The position numbers and the translations under genes are program-made. Shown here one piece after another: positions 47,498-55,711 of a DNA stretch of 64,000 bases. The stretch's first letter is position 1; each line of letters begins with the position of its first letter. Location: contig PBLF01000031.1 of NCBI GenBank assembly GCA_002722295.1, positions 1 to 64,000 on the forward strand, given 5' to 3'. Source of the stretch: Stappia sp. Its GTDB lineage: Bacteria > Pseudomonadota > Alphaproteobacteria > Rhizobiales > Stappiaceae. The notes beneath the pieces were generated by a model. The model did not search any database and was not told where the DNA came from. It saw only the letters and a program-made list of their open reading frames with translations.

Positions 47498-47832
47498 AGG
47501 CGTCACCCCGGACGTCGCGAAGCGAAGATCCGGGGCCCAATCCACGTTTCCGGATGTGACATTGGATGGTTGGACGCTGCCGCCGCCGCGTCCGCTTGGG
47601 CCTCTCCGCTCCCACCGAGGTTGCCAATGGGCCCCGGGTCGCGGGCTTGTCGCCCTTGCCCGGGTGACGGTGGAGAGGGGGCATCCTCCCGGTGTCATCC
47701 CGGTTTCGGCAAAGCCGAAGACCGGGATCCAGTATCTGCCATCGGATGCGAGGGGCAACGCCGGTACGAGACACACCCGTTCGAGGCTACTGGATCCCTG
47801 CCTTCGCAGGGATGACAGGGAGTGTGGGGTAG
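47498..47832. repeat. Hairpin-rich repeat, unit 4 with expanded C module
   Basis: Hairpins A and B match units 1-3, but the C module is replaced by a 121-bp double hairpin (47695-47815): TCATCCC-GGTTTCGGC-AA-AGCCGAAGACC-GGGATCCAGTA at the left and TACTGGATCCC-TGCCTTCGCA-GGGATGA at the right. The same long form occurs at 60877-60997. No gene lies between here and the GTPase gene at 48065. Confidence 0.9.
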
Positions 47833-48064
47833 CCCCCTCGTGTCCTTGACCCCCGCCCGGACGCCCGGGCCTTTCCGTCCCTGCCCATCACGCAGTGCAG
47901 CACGGGTTTTCCTTGCGTCACCTGCCGTATCGGCGCGACGATGAGTGTCCGCCCGTTCACGGCGGGCGGCGGTGCCGGTGCGCGGCGCCGTCCGGTATCT
48001 GCCGCGCCCGGTTCCTTCTGCGACAACAGGCTCCCCGGGAGCCGGAACGGGAAGGAGTGCGACC

Positions 48065-50146
48065 ATGGGCGAAGACAGGGCAAAAGCAGGCACGGACCAC
48101 ACCGGCGGCAAGGACGCCGGGCCCCGGTGCATCGGCATCGTCGGCCCCTTCGGCAGCGGAAAGACCTCGCTGCTGGAGGCGATCCTGGCGCGCACCGGGG
48201 CCGTTTCCAGACAGGGAACCGTCGGGGCGGGCAACACGGTGGGCGACGGCGCGCCGGAAGCGCGTGCCCACGGCATGAGCGTCGAGGTCAACGCCGCCTC
48301 GGCGGAGTTCATCGGCGACAGCTACACCTTTCTCGATTGCCCGGGGGCGGTGGACTTCCTCGCGGAAAGCGCCGGGGTGGTGCCGGGGCTCGACCTGGCG
48401 ATCGTGGTCGCGGAGGCCGACGAGAAGAAGGTGCCCGCGCTCCAGCTCATCCTCAAGCAGCTCGAGGACGCCGGCGTGCCGCGACTTCTCTTCCTCAACA
48501 AGATCGACCGCACGACGCTCCGCATGCGCGATGTCCTGATGCTGCTGCAGCCGGCCTCGTCCGCGCCGCTGGTGCTGCGCCAGATCCCGATCTGGCGCGA
48601 CGGGGTCGCGACCGGATACATCGACCTGGCGCTCGAACGCGCCCATGTCTACCGCGAGCACGCGCCGAGCGAGGTGATCGCGATCCCCGGCGAGGACGCG
48701 GCGCGCGAGGTGGAGGCGCGCTTCTCCATGCTCGAGACGCTGGCCGATCACGACGACACGCTCATGGAGGCTCTGCTGGAGGATCTGGTGCTCGACAGCG
48801 ACCAGATCTTCGCCGACCTCGCCGGCGAGATGCGTGACGGGCTCATCTGTCCGGTGTTCTTCGGCTCGGCCGAGCATGGCAACGGCATCGGGCGTCTGCT
48901 CAAGGCACTGCGACACGAGGCGCCCGGCGTTGCGGAGACCCGCGCGCGGCTCGGCGTGGAGGCCGACGGCGAACCTCTGGTGCAGGTGCTCAAGACCATC
49001 CACACCACCCATACCGGCAAGCTGTCGCTCGCGCGCATCCTGAACGGGCGCGTCGGGGACGGCGACACGCTGTGCCGCGCCGACGGTTCAACGGCCAGGG
49101 TCTCGGGTTTTTACAGGCTGAACGGCCAGCAGGCGCTGAAGCGCGACACGGCGGGGCCCGGCGACACCGTGGCGCTCGGCAAGCTCGAGGGGGTCGTGAG
49201 CGGTGAAACGCTGGGCGGCGCGGGGGGCGGCGAGGTCCCGCAGCTTGCGCCGCTGGTGGCGCCGGAGCCGGTCATGACGCTTGCCATCTCGCCGATCGAA
49301 AGGCGGGACGAGGTGAAGCTCACGACCGCCCTTTCCCGTCTTGGCGAGGAGGATCCGGGGCTTCGCGTGGAGCATGACGAGGACAGCGGCGAGACCCGGC
49401 TGGAGGGGCAGGGCGAGATGCACCTGCGCGTGGCGCTGGAGCGGCTTTCAGGCAAATACGGCCTGTCGGTCGAGACCTTCGACCCGAAGGTCGCCTACCG
49501 CGAGACCATCCGGGGCAAGGCGTCCGTGCGGGCGCGGCACAAGAAGCAGTCGGGCGGGCACGGCCAGTTCGGCGACGTGGCGCTTGAGATCCGTCCGCTG
49601 GAGCGCGGCGAGGGCTTCGTCTTCGCCGACACGATCACCGGTGGCGTGATCCCGAAGCAGTATATCCCTGCCGTGCGCGCCGGCGTGGAGGAGGCGCTGC
49701 GCGAGGGGCCGCTCGGTTTCCCTCTGGTGGATGTGGCGGTAACGCTGACCGACGGGTCCTTCCACAGCGTGGATTCCTCGGACCAGGCGTTCCGCATGGC
49801 CGCGATCCAGGCCATGCGCGAAGGACTGTCGCAATGTTCCCCGGTGCTTCTTGAACCGGTGCACAAGGTGACTGTCACCTGCCCGAGCGAGGCGACGGCG
49901 CGCATCAACGCCATCGTCTCCGGACGCCGGGGGCAGTTGCTCGGTTTCGATGCGCGCCCCGGCTGGGAGGGCTGGGACGAGGTCGCCTGCCTGCTGCCGG
50001 CCGGTGAGATGGAGGGGCTTATCGTCGACCTGCGCTCGGCGACGGCGGGCGTGGCGAGCTACACCGCCCGCTTCGACCATCTTTCCGAGCTTGCGGGAAA
50101 ACCTGCGGAACAGGCGCTCGCGCGTCACGGAAGACGGGCGGCATAG
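48065..50146 (+). CDS. EF-G-like translational GTPase paralogue with altered active site
   Basis: A 693-aa protein with EF-G architecture: G domain (about 20-270), domain II, III, IV (GHGQFGDVALEIRP region) and V. P-loop GPFGSGKT is at 27-34 and NKID is intact. The G3 motif reads DCPGAVDF (residues 91-98) instead of DTPGHVDF, so the catalytic His is Ala95, and switch I (HGMSVEV) departs from RGITI. It is a FusA2-like paralogue, not the housekeeping EF-G. AAGGAG precedes ATG 48065. It may be a slow GTPase or a ribosome-binding factor rather than a translocase. Confidence 0.88.
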   Translation: MGEDRAKAGTDHTGGKDAGPRCIGIVGPFGSGKTSLLEAILARTGAVSRQGTVGAGNTVGDGAPEARAHGMSVEVNAASAEFIGDSYTFLDCPGAVDFLAESAGVVPGLDLAIVVAEADEKKVPALQLILKQLEDAGVPRLLFLNKIDRTTLRMRDVLMLLQPASSAPLVLRQIPIWRDGVATGYIDLALERAHVYREHAPSEVIAIPGEDAAREVEARFSMLETLADHDDTLMEALLEDLVLDSDQIFADLAGEMRDGLICPVFFGSAEHGNGIGRLLKALRHEAPGVAETRARLGVEADGEPLVQVLKTIHTTHTGKLSLARILNGRVGDGDTLCRADGSTARVSGFYRLNGQQALKRDTAGPGDTVALGKLEGVVSGETLGGAGGGEVPQLAPLVAPEPVMTLAISPIERRDEVKLTTALSRLGEEDPGLRVEHDEDSGETRLEGQGEMHLRVALERLSGKYGLSVETFDPKVAYRETIRGKASVRARHKKQSGGHGQFGDVALEIRPLERGEGFVFADTITGGVIPKQYIPAVRAGVEEALREGPLGFPLVDVAVTLTDGSFHSVDSSDQAFRMAAIQAMREGLSQCSPVLLEPVHKVTVTCPSEATARINAIVSGRRGQLLGFDARPGWEGWDEVACLLPAGEMEGLIVDLRSATAGVASYTARFDHLSELAGKPAEQALARHGRRAA

Positions 50147-50274
50147 GCCCTTCGGGCAGGACATCCGGCCCGCGCGAGGCACTTTCCTGCGCACGCGGGC
50201 CGCCCTTCTCTGGATCTTTTTCCCCGCCGGCCCACGTAAGGGGGCGGGGCTCAACGGTCTGGAGGAGCGAGACC

Positions 50275-51423
50275 TTGCGACGGACACCACTTCTTGCCGC
50301 ACTGGCGGCACCCATGATCGCCACCTTCGCGCTGTCCCCCGCCGGGGCGGCGGATGCCAGGGTGCATGACACGCAGGCCGGGCGCATCGCCGTCACGCCG
50401 GTGGCGACCGGGCTTGCCTATCCCTGGGGCTTCGAGGTCCTTTCCGACGGCGCCCTGCTGGTGAACGAGATCGAAGGGCGGATGCTGCTGGTTTCCGCCG
50501 ACGGGGAGACCCGTACCGAGGTTGCGGGCGTGCCGGATGTTGCAGCCTCCGGGCAGGGCGGCCTTCTCGACCTGGCGCTTTCCCCCGACTTCGACACGAG
50601 CGGCATCCTCTATTTCACCTTCTCCGAGCCCGGCGAGGGAGGCGCCTCGACGGCGGCCGCGCGGGCACGGCTCGTGCGCGAGGGCGGAGAAGCCCGGCTC
50701 GAGGATGTTTCGGTCATCGCCCGCATGGAGAAGAAGACCGGCGGCGGACGCCACTTCGGCTCGCGGGTTGTCCCCGCGCCCGACGGAACGCTTTTCGTTA
50801 CGCTGGGCGACCGGGGCGAGTCGGAGCGGGCGCAGGACCCGCGCGATCATGCGGGCTCCGTCCTGCGCGTTGGAGCGGACGGGTCGATCCCCTCCGACAA
50901 CCCCTTCGCCGTCGGGGACAAGGCGCTTCCCGAGATCTGGTCCATGGGCCATCGCAACGTGCAGGGAGCGGCCATCGAGCCGGCGACCGGCCGGTTGTGG
51001 ACGGTGGAACATGGCGCGCGCGGCGGTGACGAGATCAACCGCCCCGAAGCCGGGCTCAACTACGGCTGGCCGGTGATCTCCTACGGACGCCATTATTCCG
51101 GCGCGCGCATCGGCCAGGGCACCGAGGCCGAAGGCTACGAACAGCCGCTCCACTACTGGGACCCCTCCATCGCGCCCTCGGGCATGGCCTTCTACACCGG
51201 CGAGGCGGTGCCGGGCTGGAGCGGGGACCTCTTCGTCGGTGCGCTCAAGGACCAGCTCATTTCGCGGCTGGAGGTCGAGGGTGGCGCGATCGTCGGCGAG
51301 GAACAGATGCTTGAAGGCGAGTACGGGCGCGTGCGCACGCTGCGCGACGGCCCCGACGGGGCCTTGTGGTTTTCCACCGACGAGGCGGACGGCGGCATCT
51401 ACCGCATCACCGCAGCTCCCTGA
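50275..51423 (+). CDS. Periplasmic PQQ-type sugar/aldose dehydrogenase (YliI-like)
   Basis: A 382-aa beta-propeller enzyme with a signal peptide (LLAALAAPMIATFALSPAGA, cleaved near residue 26). The blocks PWGFEVLSDG, GGLLDLALSPDF, TGGGRHFGSR, GHRNVQG and EHGARGGDEINRPEAGLNYGWP match soluble aldose dehydrogenases that use PQQ. PQQ genes are not in the window. It uses a TTG start at 50275 with GGAGGAG 7 bases upstream; the next ATG would cut the signal peptide. Confidence 0.9.
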   Translation: MRRTPLLAALAAPMIATFALSPAGAADARVHDTQAGRIAVTPVATGLAYPWGFEVLSDGALLVNEIEGRMLLVSADGETRTEVAGVPDVAASGQGGLLDLALSPDFDTSGILYFTFSEPGEGGASTAAARARLVREGGEARLEDVSVIARMEKKTGGGRHFGSRVVPAPDGTLFVTLGDRGESERAQDPRDHAGSVLRVGADGSIPSDNPFAVGDKALPEIWSMGHRNVQGAAIEPATGRLWTVEHGARGGDEINRPEAGLNYGWPVISYGRHYSGARIGQGTEAEGYEQPLHYWDPSIAPSGMAFYTGEAVPGWSGDLFVGALKDQLISRLEVEGGAIVGEEQMLEGEYGRVRTLRDGPDGALWFSTDEADGGIYRITAAP

Positions 51424-51585
51424 GGCTTTCCTGTCGTTGGATCATGTGATCGCTTTTCCGGTCCGGCGTGTCGTGCGCCGGGCCGCCGTCCGTCTCCCGG
51501 GATTTCCAACGCGCGCCATTCGGGCTATTGAAAGGGGAGCGGTCGCCGTCTTCCCTCCTTCCGGCCGCGCGCACCCACGATCCGA

Positions 51586-52971
51586 ATGAACACGATCCCG
51601 CTCATCATCGCGTTTGCGTTCTTCATGGAGATGATGGATTCCACCGTCATCGCCACCTCGCTGCCGGTGATCGCCGCGGACCTGGGCACCAGTCCCATCG
51701 CGCTCAAGCTGGCGCTCACCTCCTATCTGGTGGCGCTCGGCATGTTCATTCCGGTAAGCGGCTGGATGGCCGACACCTTCGGCGCGCGCCGCGTGTTTCG
51801 CACCGCGATTCTCGTCTTCGTGATCGGATCCGTCGCCTGCGCCTTTTCCGACTCGCTGCTGACCTTCGTGCTCTCGCGCTTCCTGCAGGGCATGGGCGGG
51901 TCGATGATGGTGCCGGTGGGGCGTCTTATCCTGGTGCGAACCTTCGAGAAGAAGGATCTCGTCCATGCCATGACGCTGATGACCATTCCCGGTCTCATCG
52001 GTCCCATGGCCGGCCCGCCGCTCGGCGGGTTCCTCACCACCTATCTGTCGTGGCACTGGATCTTTCTCGTCAATGTGCCCATCGGGCTCGTCGGCATCTG
52101 GATGTGCGGCATCTACCTGCCCGACATCGCCCGGCGCGAGACGTCCGGCCTCGACTGGAAAGGCTTCCTGCTCACGGGCACGGCGGCGGCGGGAATCGTC
52201 TTCGGCCTCTCGGTCATCAGCCTGCCGGCACTGCCGCCGGTGGTGGGGGTGGTGACGACGCTCGTCGGCGTCTGCGCGCTCGGCGCCTATGTCCGGCACA
52301 CGCGCCGCACGGCCCGCCCGATTCTCGACCCGGTGCTGTTTCGCAACCGGGCCTTCGGGCTCACGCTTCTCGGCACCAACCTGTTCCGCATTTCCTCGGG
52401 GTCGATGCCCTTCCTGATGCCGCTGATGTTGCAGACCGGCTTCGGCTACAACGCCTTCCAGTCCGGTCTGATCACCTTCACCGGAGCTTTCGGCGCCATC
52501 TCGATGAAGTTCATCGTCAAGCGGGCGCTCGCCGCGCTCGGTTTCCGCACGGCGCTGGTGATCGCCTCGCTGGGCGGCGCGCTGCTGACGCTGTCCATGG
52601 CGGGGTTCCAGCCCGACACACCGGTTTGGGTCTTCGTTCTGGTGCTCTACGTCACCGGGCTGACTCGATCCTTCCTCTTCACCTCCTCCAACGGGCTGAT
52701 GTTCACCAGCGTCGGGTCGGACGAGGCGAGCCAGGCAACCGCCATGAGCTCGGTGTTCCAGCAGGTGTCGCTGGCGCTGGGCGTGGCGCTTGCCGGGTTC
52801 GTGCTGGAGGCCGCCGGGTGGTTCACGGGCGACACGCTGGCGCTGGTCAACTTCCATGTCGCCTTCATGGTCACAGCGGGGCTCGCGCTCGTGTCCGTGC
52901 CCGTCTTCGCGCTGCTGTCCGCTTCTGCCGGCCAGGACGCGTCGGGCCACCGGTTCCGCACGCCGGCGTGA
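51586..52971 (+). CDS. MFS transporter, DHA2 (EmrB/QacA-like) family
   Basis: A 461-aa inner-membrane proton antiporter candidate with 12-14 helices. The blocks MDSTVIATSLPVIAADLG, GWMADTFGARRVFR (A-motif) and LMTIPGLIGPMAGPPLGG are typical of DHA2 drug exporters. No MFP/HlyD partner gene is adjacent. Substrate unknown. ATG 51586 starts right at the first helix. Confidence 0.9.
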   Translation: MNTIPLIIAFAFFMEMMDSTVIATSLPVIAADLGTSPIALKLALTSYLVALGMFIPVSGWMADTFGARRVFRTAILVFVIGSVACAFSDSLLTFVLSRFLQGMGGSMMVPVGRLILVRTFEKKDLVHAMTLMTIPGLIGPMAGPPLGGFLTTYLSWHWIFLVNVPIGLVGIWMCGIYLPDIARRETSGLDWKGFLLTGTAAAGIVFGLSVISLPALPPVVGVVTTLVGVCALGAYVRHTRRTARPILDPVLFRNRAFGLTLLGTNLFRISSGSMPFLMPLMLQTGFGYNAFQSGLITFTGAFGAISMKFIVKRALAALGFRTALVIASLGGALLTLSMAGFQPDTPVWVFVLVLYVTGLTRSFLFTSSNGLMFTSVGSDEASQATAMSSVFQQVSLALGVALAGFVLEAAGWFTGDTLALVNFHVAFMVTAGLALVSVPVFALLSASAGQDASGHRFRTPA

Positions 52972-53106
52972 GTGGCGCGGCCGACTGCTCACGGGAATGG
53001 CACCATCCGTTCAACGGCACTTGATTTGCCGCCTGCGGCCTCGCGCGCTAGGTCAGGGAGACGATGGCCGGAGAGAGCCGGCCGGCGAGGAGAGGACGCG
53101 GGACCG

Positions 53107-54069
53107 ATGAACATCATTCGCAAGCGGAGCTGGGAGCTTCCCGAGAGCATGGCGACGCCGGAGCATGTGTTCCTCAACCGGCGCGCGGTTCTGGCGGGAA
53201 TGGCCGGAACGGGCGCGATCCTTGCCGGTCTTGGCGGCATGCGGCCGGCATTTGCCGAGGAGGACCCGAGCGCGGGTCTCTATCCGGCGCCGCGCAACGA
53301 GGCCTTCAAGCTGGACCGGGAGATCACGCCGGAACGGCTGACGTCGCGCTACAACAACTTCTATGAATTCGGATCGCACAAGCAGATCGCGGAAGCCGCG
53401 CAGGCGCTGAAGATCCGCCCGTGGGAGGTCGTGATCGACGGGCTTTGCGACAATCCGCAGACCATCGGCATCGACGACCTGCTGAAGAAGGTGCAGCTCG
53501 AGGAAAGGCTCTACCGGCACCGCTGCGTGGAGGCCTGGTCCATGGCCGTCCCGTGGACCGGCTTCGCGCTTGCCGATCTCGTGCGCCTCGCCGGGCCGAA
53601 GGCGGAGGCGAAATACCTGCGCATGGAGACCTTCCTCGATCCGGACACGGCGTCCGGCCAGCGCGCGACCTGGTACCCCTGGCCCTATGTGGAGGGCGTG
53701 ACGCTCGCCGAGGCGACCAATGAACTCGCGTTCCTGGTGACGGGCGTCTACGGCAAGCCGCTCGCCAAGCAATACGGCGCGCCGCTGCGTCTCGCGCTGC
53801 CGTGGAAATACGGTTTCAAGTCGATCAAGTCGATCGTGCGCTTCTCCTTCACCGACGAACGTCCCGTGAGCTTCTGGGAAGAGATCCAGTCGGCGGAGTA
53901 CGGTTTCTGGGCCAATGTGAACCCGGAGGTGCCGCATCCGCGCTGGAGCCAGGCGCGCGAGCAGTTCCTCAACGACGGCAGCTATCGGCCCACGCTGCTG
54001 TTCAACGGCTATGGCGAGCAGGTCGCCGACCTCTACAAGGGGATGGAAGGGGAGCGCCTCTACCTGTGA
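53107..54069 (+). CDS. msrP: Protein-methionine-sulfoxide reductase catalytic subunit
   Basis: A 320-aa periplasmic molybdoenzyme (YedY/MsrP) that repairs oxidised methionine in envelope proteins. It carries a Tat signal (FLNRRAVLAG, residues 22-31, cleavage after AFA near 50). The molybdenum-ligand Cys lies in YRHRCVEAWSM, and YPWPYVEG and PWKYGFKSIKSI are present. The heme partner MsrQ, usually directly downstream, is absent here. Start ATG 53107. Confidence 0.95.
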   Translation: MNIIRKRSWELPESMATPEHVFLNRRAVLAGMAGTGAILAGLGGMRPAFAEEDPSAGLYPAPRNEAFKLDREITPERLTSRYNNFYEFGSHKQIAEAAQALKIRPWEVVIDGLCDNPQTIGIDDLLKKVQLEERLYRHRCVEAWSMAVPWTGFALADLVRLAGPKAEAKYLRMETFLDPDTASGQRATWYPWPYVEGVTLAEATNELAFLVTGVYGKPLAKQYGAPLRLALPWKYGFKSIKSIVRFSFTDERPVSFWEEIQSAEYGFWANVNPEVPHPRWSQAREQFLNDGSYRPTLLFNGYGEQVADLYKGMEGERLYL

Positions 54070-54156
54070 GGGAAGACGGGGACCTCCGGCGATTTGATTT
54101 TTGGGACGCAATACCCCATATTCAATAAAGACAGGCCTGCAGCGTGCTGCAGGTAC

Positions 54157-54197
54157 AAGGGCCGCTCAGGAGAAATCTTGGCGGCCTTTGCTTTTTT
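54157..54197 (+). terminator. Intrinsic terminator after msrP
   Basis: AAGGGCCGC, a 15-base loop and GCGGCCTTT, then GCTTTTTT. A separate short palindrome CCTGCAGC-GT-GCTGCAGG (54136-54153) lies just before it and marks the edge of the accessory pocket. Confidence 0.8.
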
Positions 54198-54211
54198 CAT
54201 TGAGAAATTTC

Positions 54212-54451
54212 ATGCGAGCATTTGTTTATGTCGATGGATTTAATCTCTATTTTCGAATGTTGAAGCAGCGTCCTCACCTGCGTTGGCTGAACATCAAGCG
54301 CTTGTCCGAAGAAATTCTCAGCAAGGACAATACGGTCTCGGCTGTGAAATACTATAGCGCAAGGGTTTCCTCGCGCCTCAAAGCGGAAGCACCAGCAATT
54401 CAGCAAATCTATCCGGATGCCCTGGCTACGCTTCCGGAGATCTCAGTTTGA
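54212..54451 (+). pseudogene. Truncated NYN-domain (LabA/DUF88-like) gene
   Basis: Encodes 79 aa: RAFVYVDGFNLYFRML with the first catalytic Asp of the PIN-like NYN nuclease fold, then NIKRLSEEIL, VKYYSARVS and IQQIYPDALATLPEIS, after which a stop cuts it off. Intact NYN proteins are usually about 200-250 aa and carry further acidic residues, so this is a 5' fragment with the rest deleted. Base use is lower in GC than the flanks. RNA cleavage would need the missing part. Confidence 0.7.
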
Positions 54452-54527
54452 AATCACGCCTCATTGACAGTGTATCGAATCCTGGCCCGGCTTCATATAC
54501 GCTTAGGGGTGAGGATTTGGAGGAATC

Positions 54528-54743
54528 ATGCAAAAACTGGAGCGCATGCCCACCCGCGAAGAATTCGGCCAGATTGTTTTGCGGCAGCGGGAAACCGCTT
54601 CTCAAATGGAGCAAGATGCCCTTGCTGTTGGTGATCAGCGTGAGGCTAAGGCTTACGCAAAAATCGTCCGGAAGTATGACAAAATGATATCGGATTACGG
54701 ACTAGGCAGCAGACTCATTAAATCGGATCCAAATTCGGGCTGA
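54528..54743 (+). CDS. Small helical protein ORF, 3' end altered by the insertion sequence
   Basis: 71 aa starting MQKLERMPTREEFGQIVLRQ with a strong ribosome site (GGAGGAATC before ATG 54528). The helical part ends at DYGL, where the IS target CTAG lies; the last 12 residues come from the IS end. Without the IS the frame would run on from 55529 to a stop near 55669. It probably belonged with the truncated NYN gene. Function unknown. Confidence 0.55.
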   Translation: MQKLERMPTREEFGQIVLRQRETASQMEQDALAVGDQREAKAYAKIVRKYDKMISDYGLGSRLIKSDPNSG

Positions 54744-55130
54744 TGCGAGTTTGACGCCTGCCATGTAGTTGCGGGGATCCTTCTCGTATCGCGTGGCTAT
54801 TGCCCTGAAGTTCTTGAGCTTGTTGAAGAACCTCTCGACCAGATTGCGCATCTTGTAGAGGTATTTCGAGAAGGCCGGGCGACGGCGGCGATGCGGCATG
54901 GGTGGGATGTTTGGAAACGCACCTTGCCCGGCGATCAGGTCGCGTATGGCGTCCGCATCGTAGGCACGATCCGCCAGAACGATGGCTTTGGCCGGCAGCT
55001 GCGAGAGAAGCGGGAAAGCCTGATGGCCGTCATAGGCTTGGCCCTCGCTCAGGCCCAATCCGATCGGCAGACCGCAGGCGTCCACCACCGCGTGGATCTT
55101 GCTGGTCAGGCCGCCCCGGGAACGTCCCAT
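54702..55130 (-). CDS. IS5-family (IS870-like) transposase, second frame
   Basis: 142 aa with the second half of the DDE domain: GRSRGGLTSKIHAVVDACG, the second Asp in VLADRAYDADAI and the catalytic Glu in RNLVERFFNKLKNFRAIATRY. It is read by -1 frameshifting from the first frame; the slippery stretch AAAAAGGGGG is at 55141-55150 on the minus strand. The stop codon TAG is formed by the target CTAG at the element border, as known for IS870. Confidence 0.88.
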   Translation of the reverse strand: MGRSRGGLTSKIHAVVDACGLPIGLGLSEGQAYDGHQAFPLLSQLPAKAIVLADRAYDADAIRDLIAGQGAFPNIPPMPHRRRRPAFSKYLYKMRNLVERFFNKLKNFRAIATRYEKDPRNYMAGVKLASARIWIRFNESAA

Positions 55131-55526
55131 GCAACCGGATCCCCCTTTTTATCCCCGTTGGCACCATGCTGGTGAACGCGGATAGAGGAGCTATCGATCA
55201 TCTGGATGTCGCCGTCATAAGCGGCTGATACGGCTTTCAATATCCGATCCCAGACGCCGGCGGCTCGCCATCGCACGAAGCGGTTGTAGCAGGTCTTGTG
55301 GGAGCCATAGCGTTCAGGGATATCCGCCCACGGCGCGCCCGTGCGCCAGCGCCACACAATGCCGTTGATCACCCGACGGGCAACGCCACGCACCTTCGTG
55401 GGAAGAAGCGGCTGGATCACCGACCATTCCGCATCGCTCATATCAAAACGGGCCATTGCAAACTCCTTGCGGAGCTTGAATCAAACCAAGCGTGATTTGC
55501 CTACCCAGTTTATGAGGGCGTCACCC
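54705..55526 (-). mobile_element. IS870-like element of the IS5 family
   Basis: About 822 bp, inserted at CTAG; CTAG flanks both ends (54702-54705 and 55526-55529), consistent with a TA duplication. The ends share a CTCAT(A/T)AA core but are imperfect: GGCAGCAGACTCATTAAAT at the left and, inverted, GGGTGACGCCCTCATAAAC at the right. It carries two overlapping transposase frames on the minus strand. Exact end bases are uncertain by one or two. Confidence 0.85.
55106..55456 (-). CDS. IS5-family (IS870-like) transposase, first frame
   Basis: 116 aa: the N-terminal DUF4096-type DNA-binding part (MSDAEWSVIQPLLP, GVARRVINGIVWRWRTGAPW, RYGSHKTCYNRFVRW) and the first catalytic Asp in QMIDSSSIRVHQHGANGDKKG. 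AAGGAG lies before ATG 55456. It overlaps the second frame by 25 bases and needs a -1 shift to make the full enzyme. Confidence 0.88.
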   Translation of the reverse strand: MARFDMSDAEWSVIQPLLPTKVRGVARRVINGIVWRWRTGAPWADIPERYGSHKTCYNRFVRWRAAGVWDRILKAVSAAYDGDIQMIDSSSIRVHQHGANGDKKGDPVAWDVPGAA

Positions 55527-55711
55527 TAGTCGTGCGTCCCTTGTCCGGCGTGAGGCGGCGGTCTAGTCTTGGTCGCAAGGCTTGGCCCGCGCCTCCCTCC
55601 CTCCACTTCGGGGAAGTATCCGTCATACGGGGCCGTTACACCCTTGAGCCATCTGTTCGGGCGTTCGCATGAGGAGGGATTGCGCTTTCCGCCCGTGACG
55701 GAGGTTCGAAC

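Noticed and set aside
54448-54687. 79-aa ORF between the NYN fragment and the insertion sequence
   Set aside because: It overlaps the 71-aa ORF in another frame and has no ribosome site, whereas the 71-aa ORF has GGAGG.
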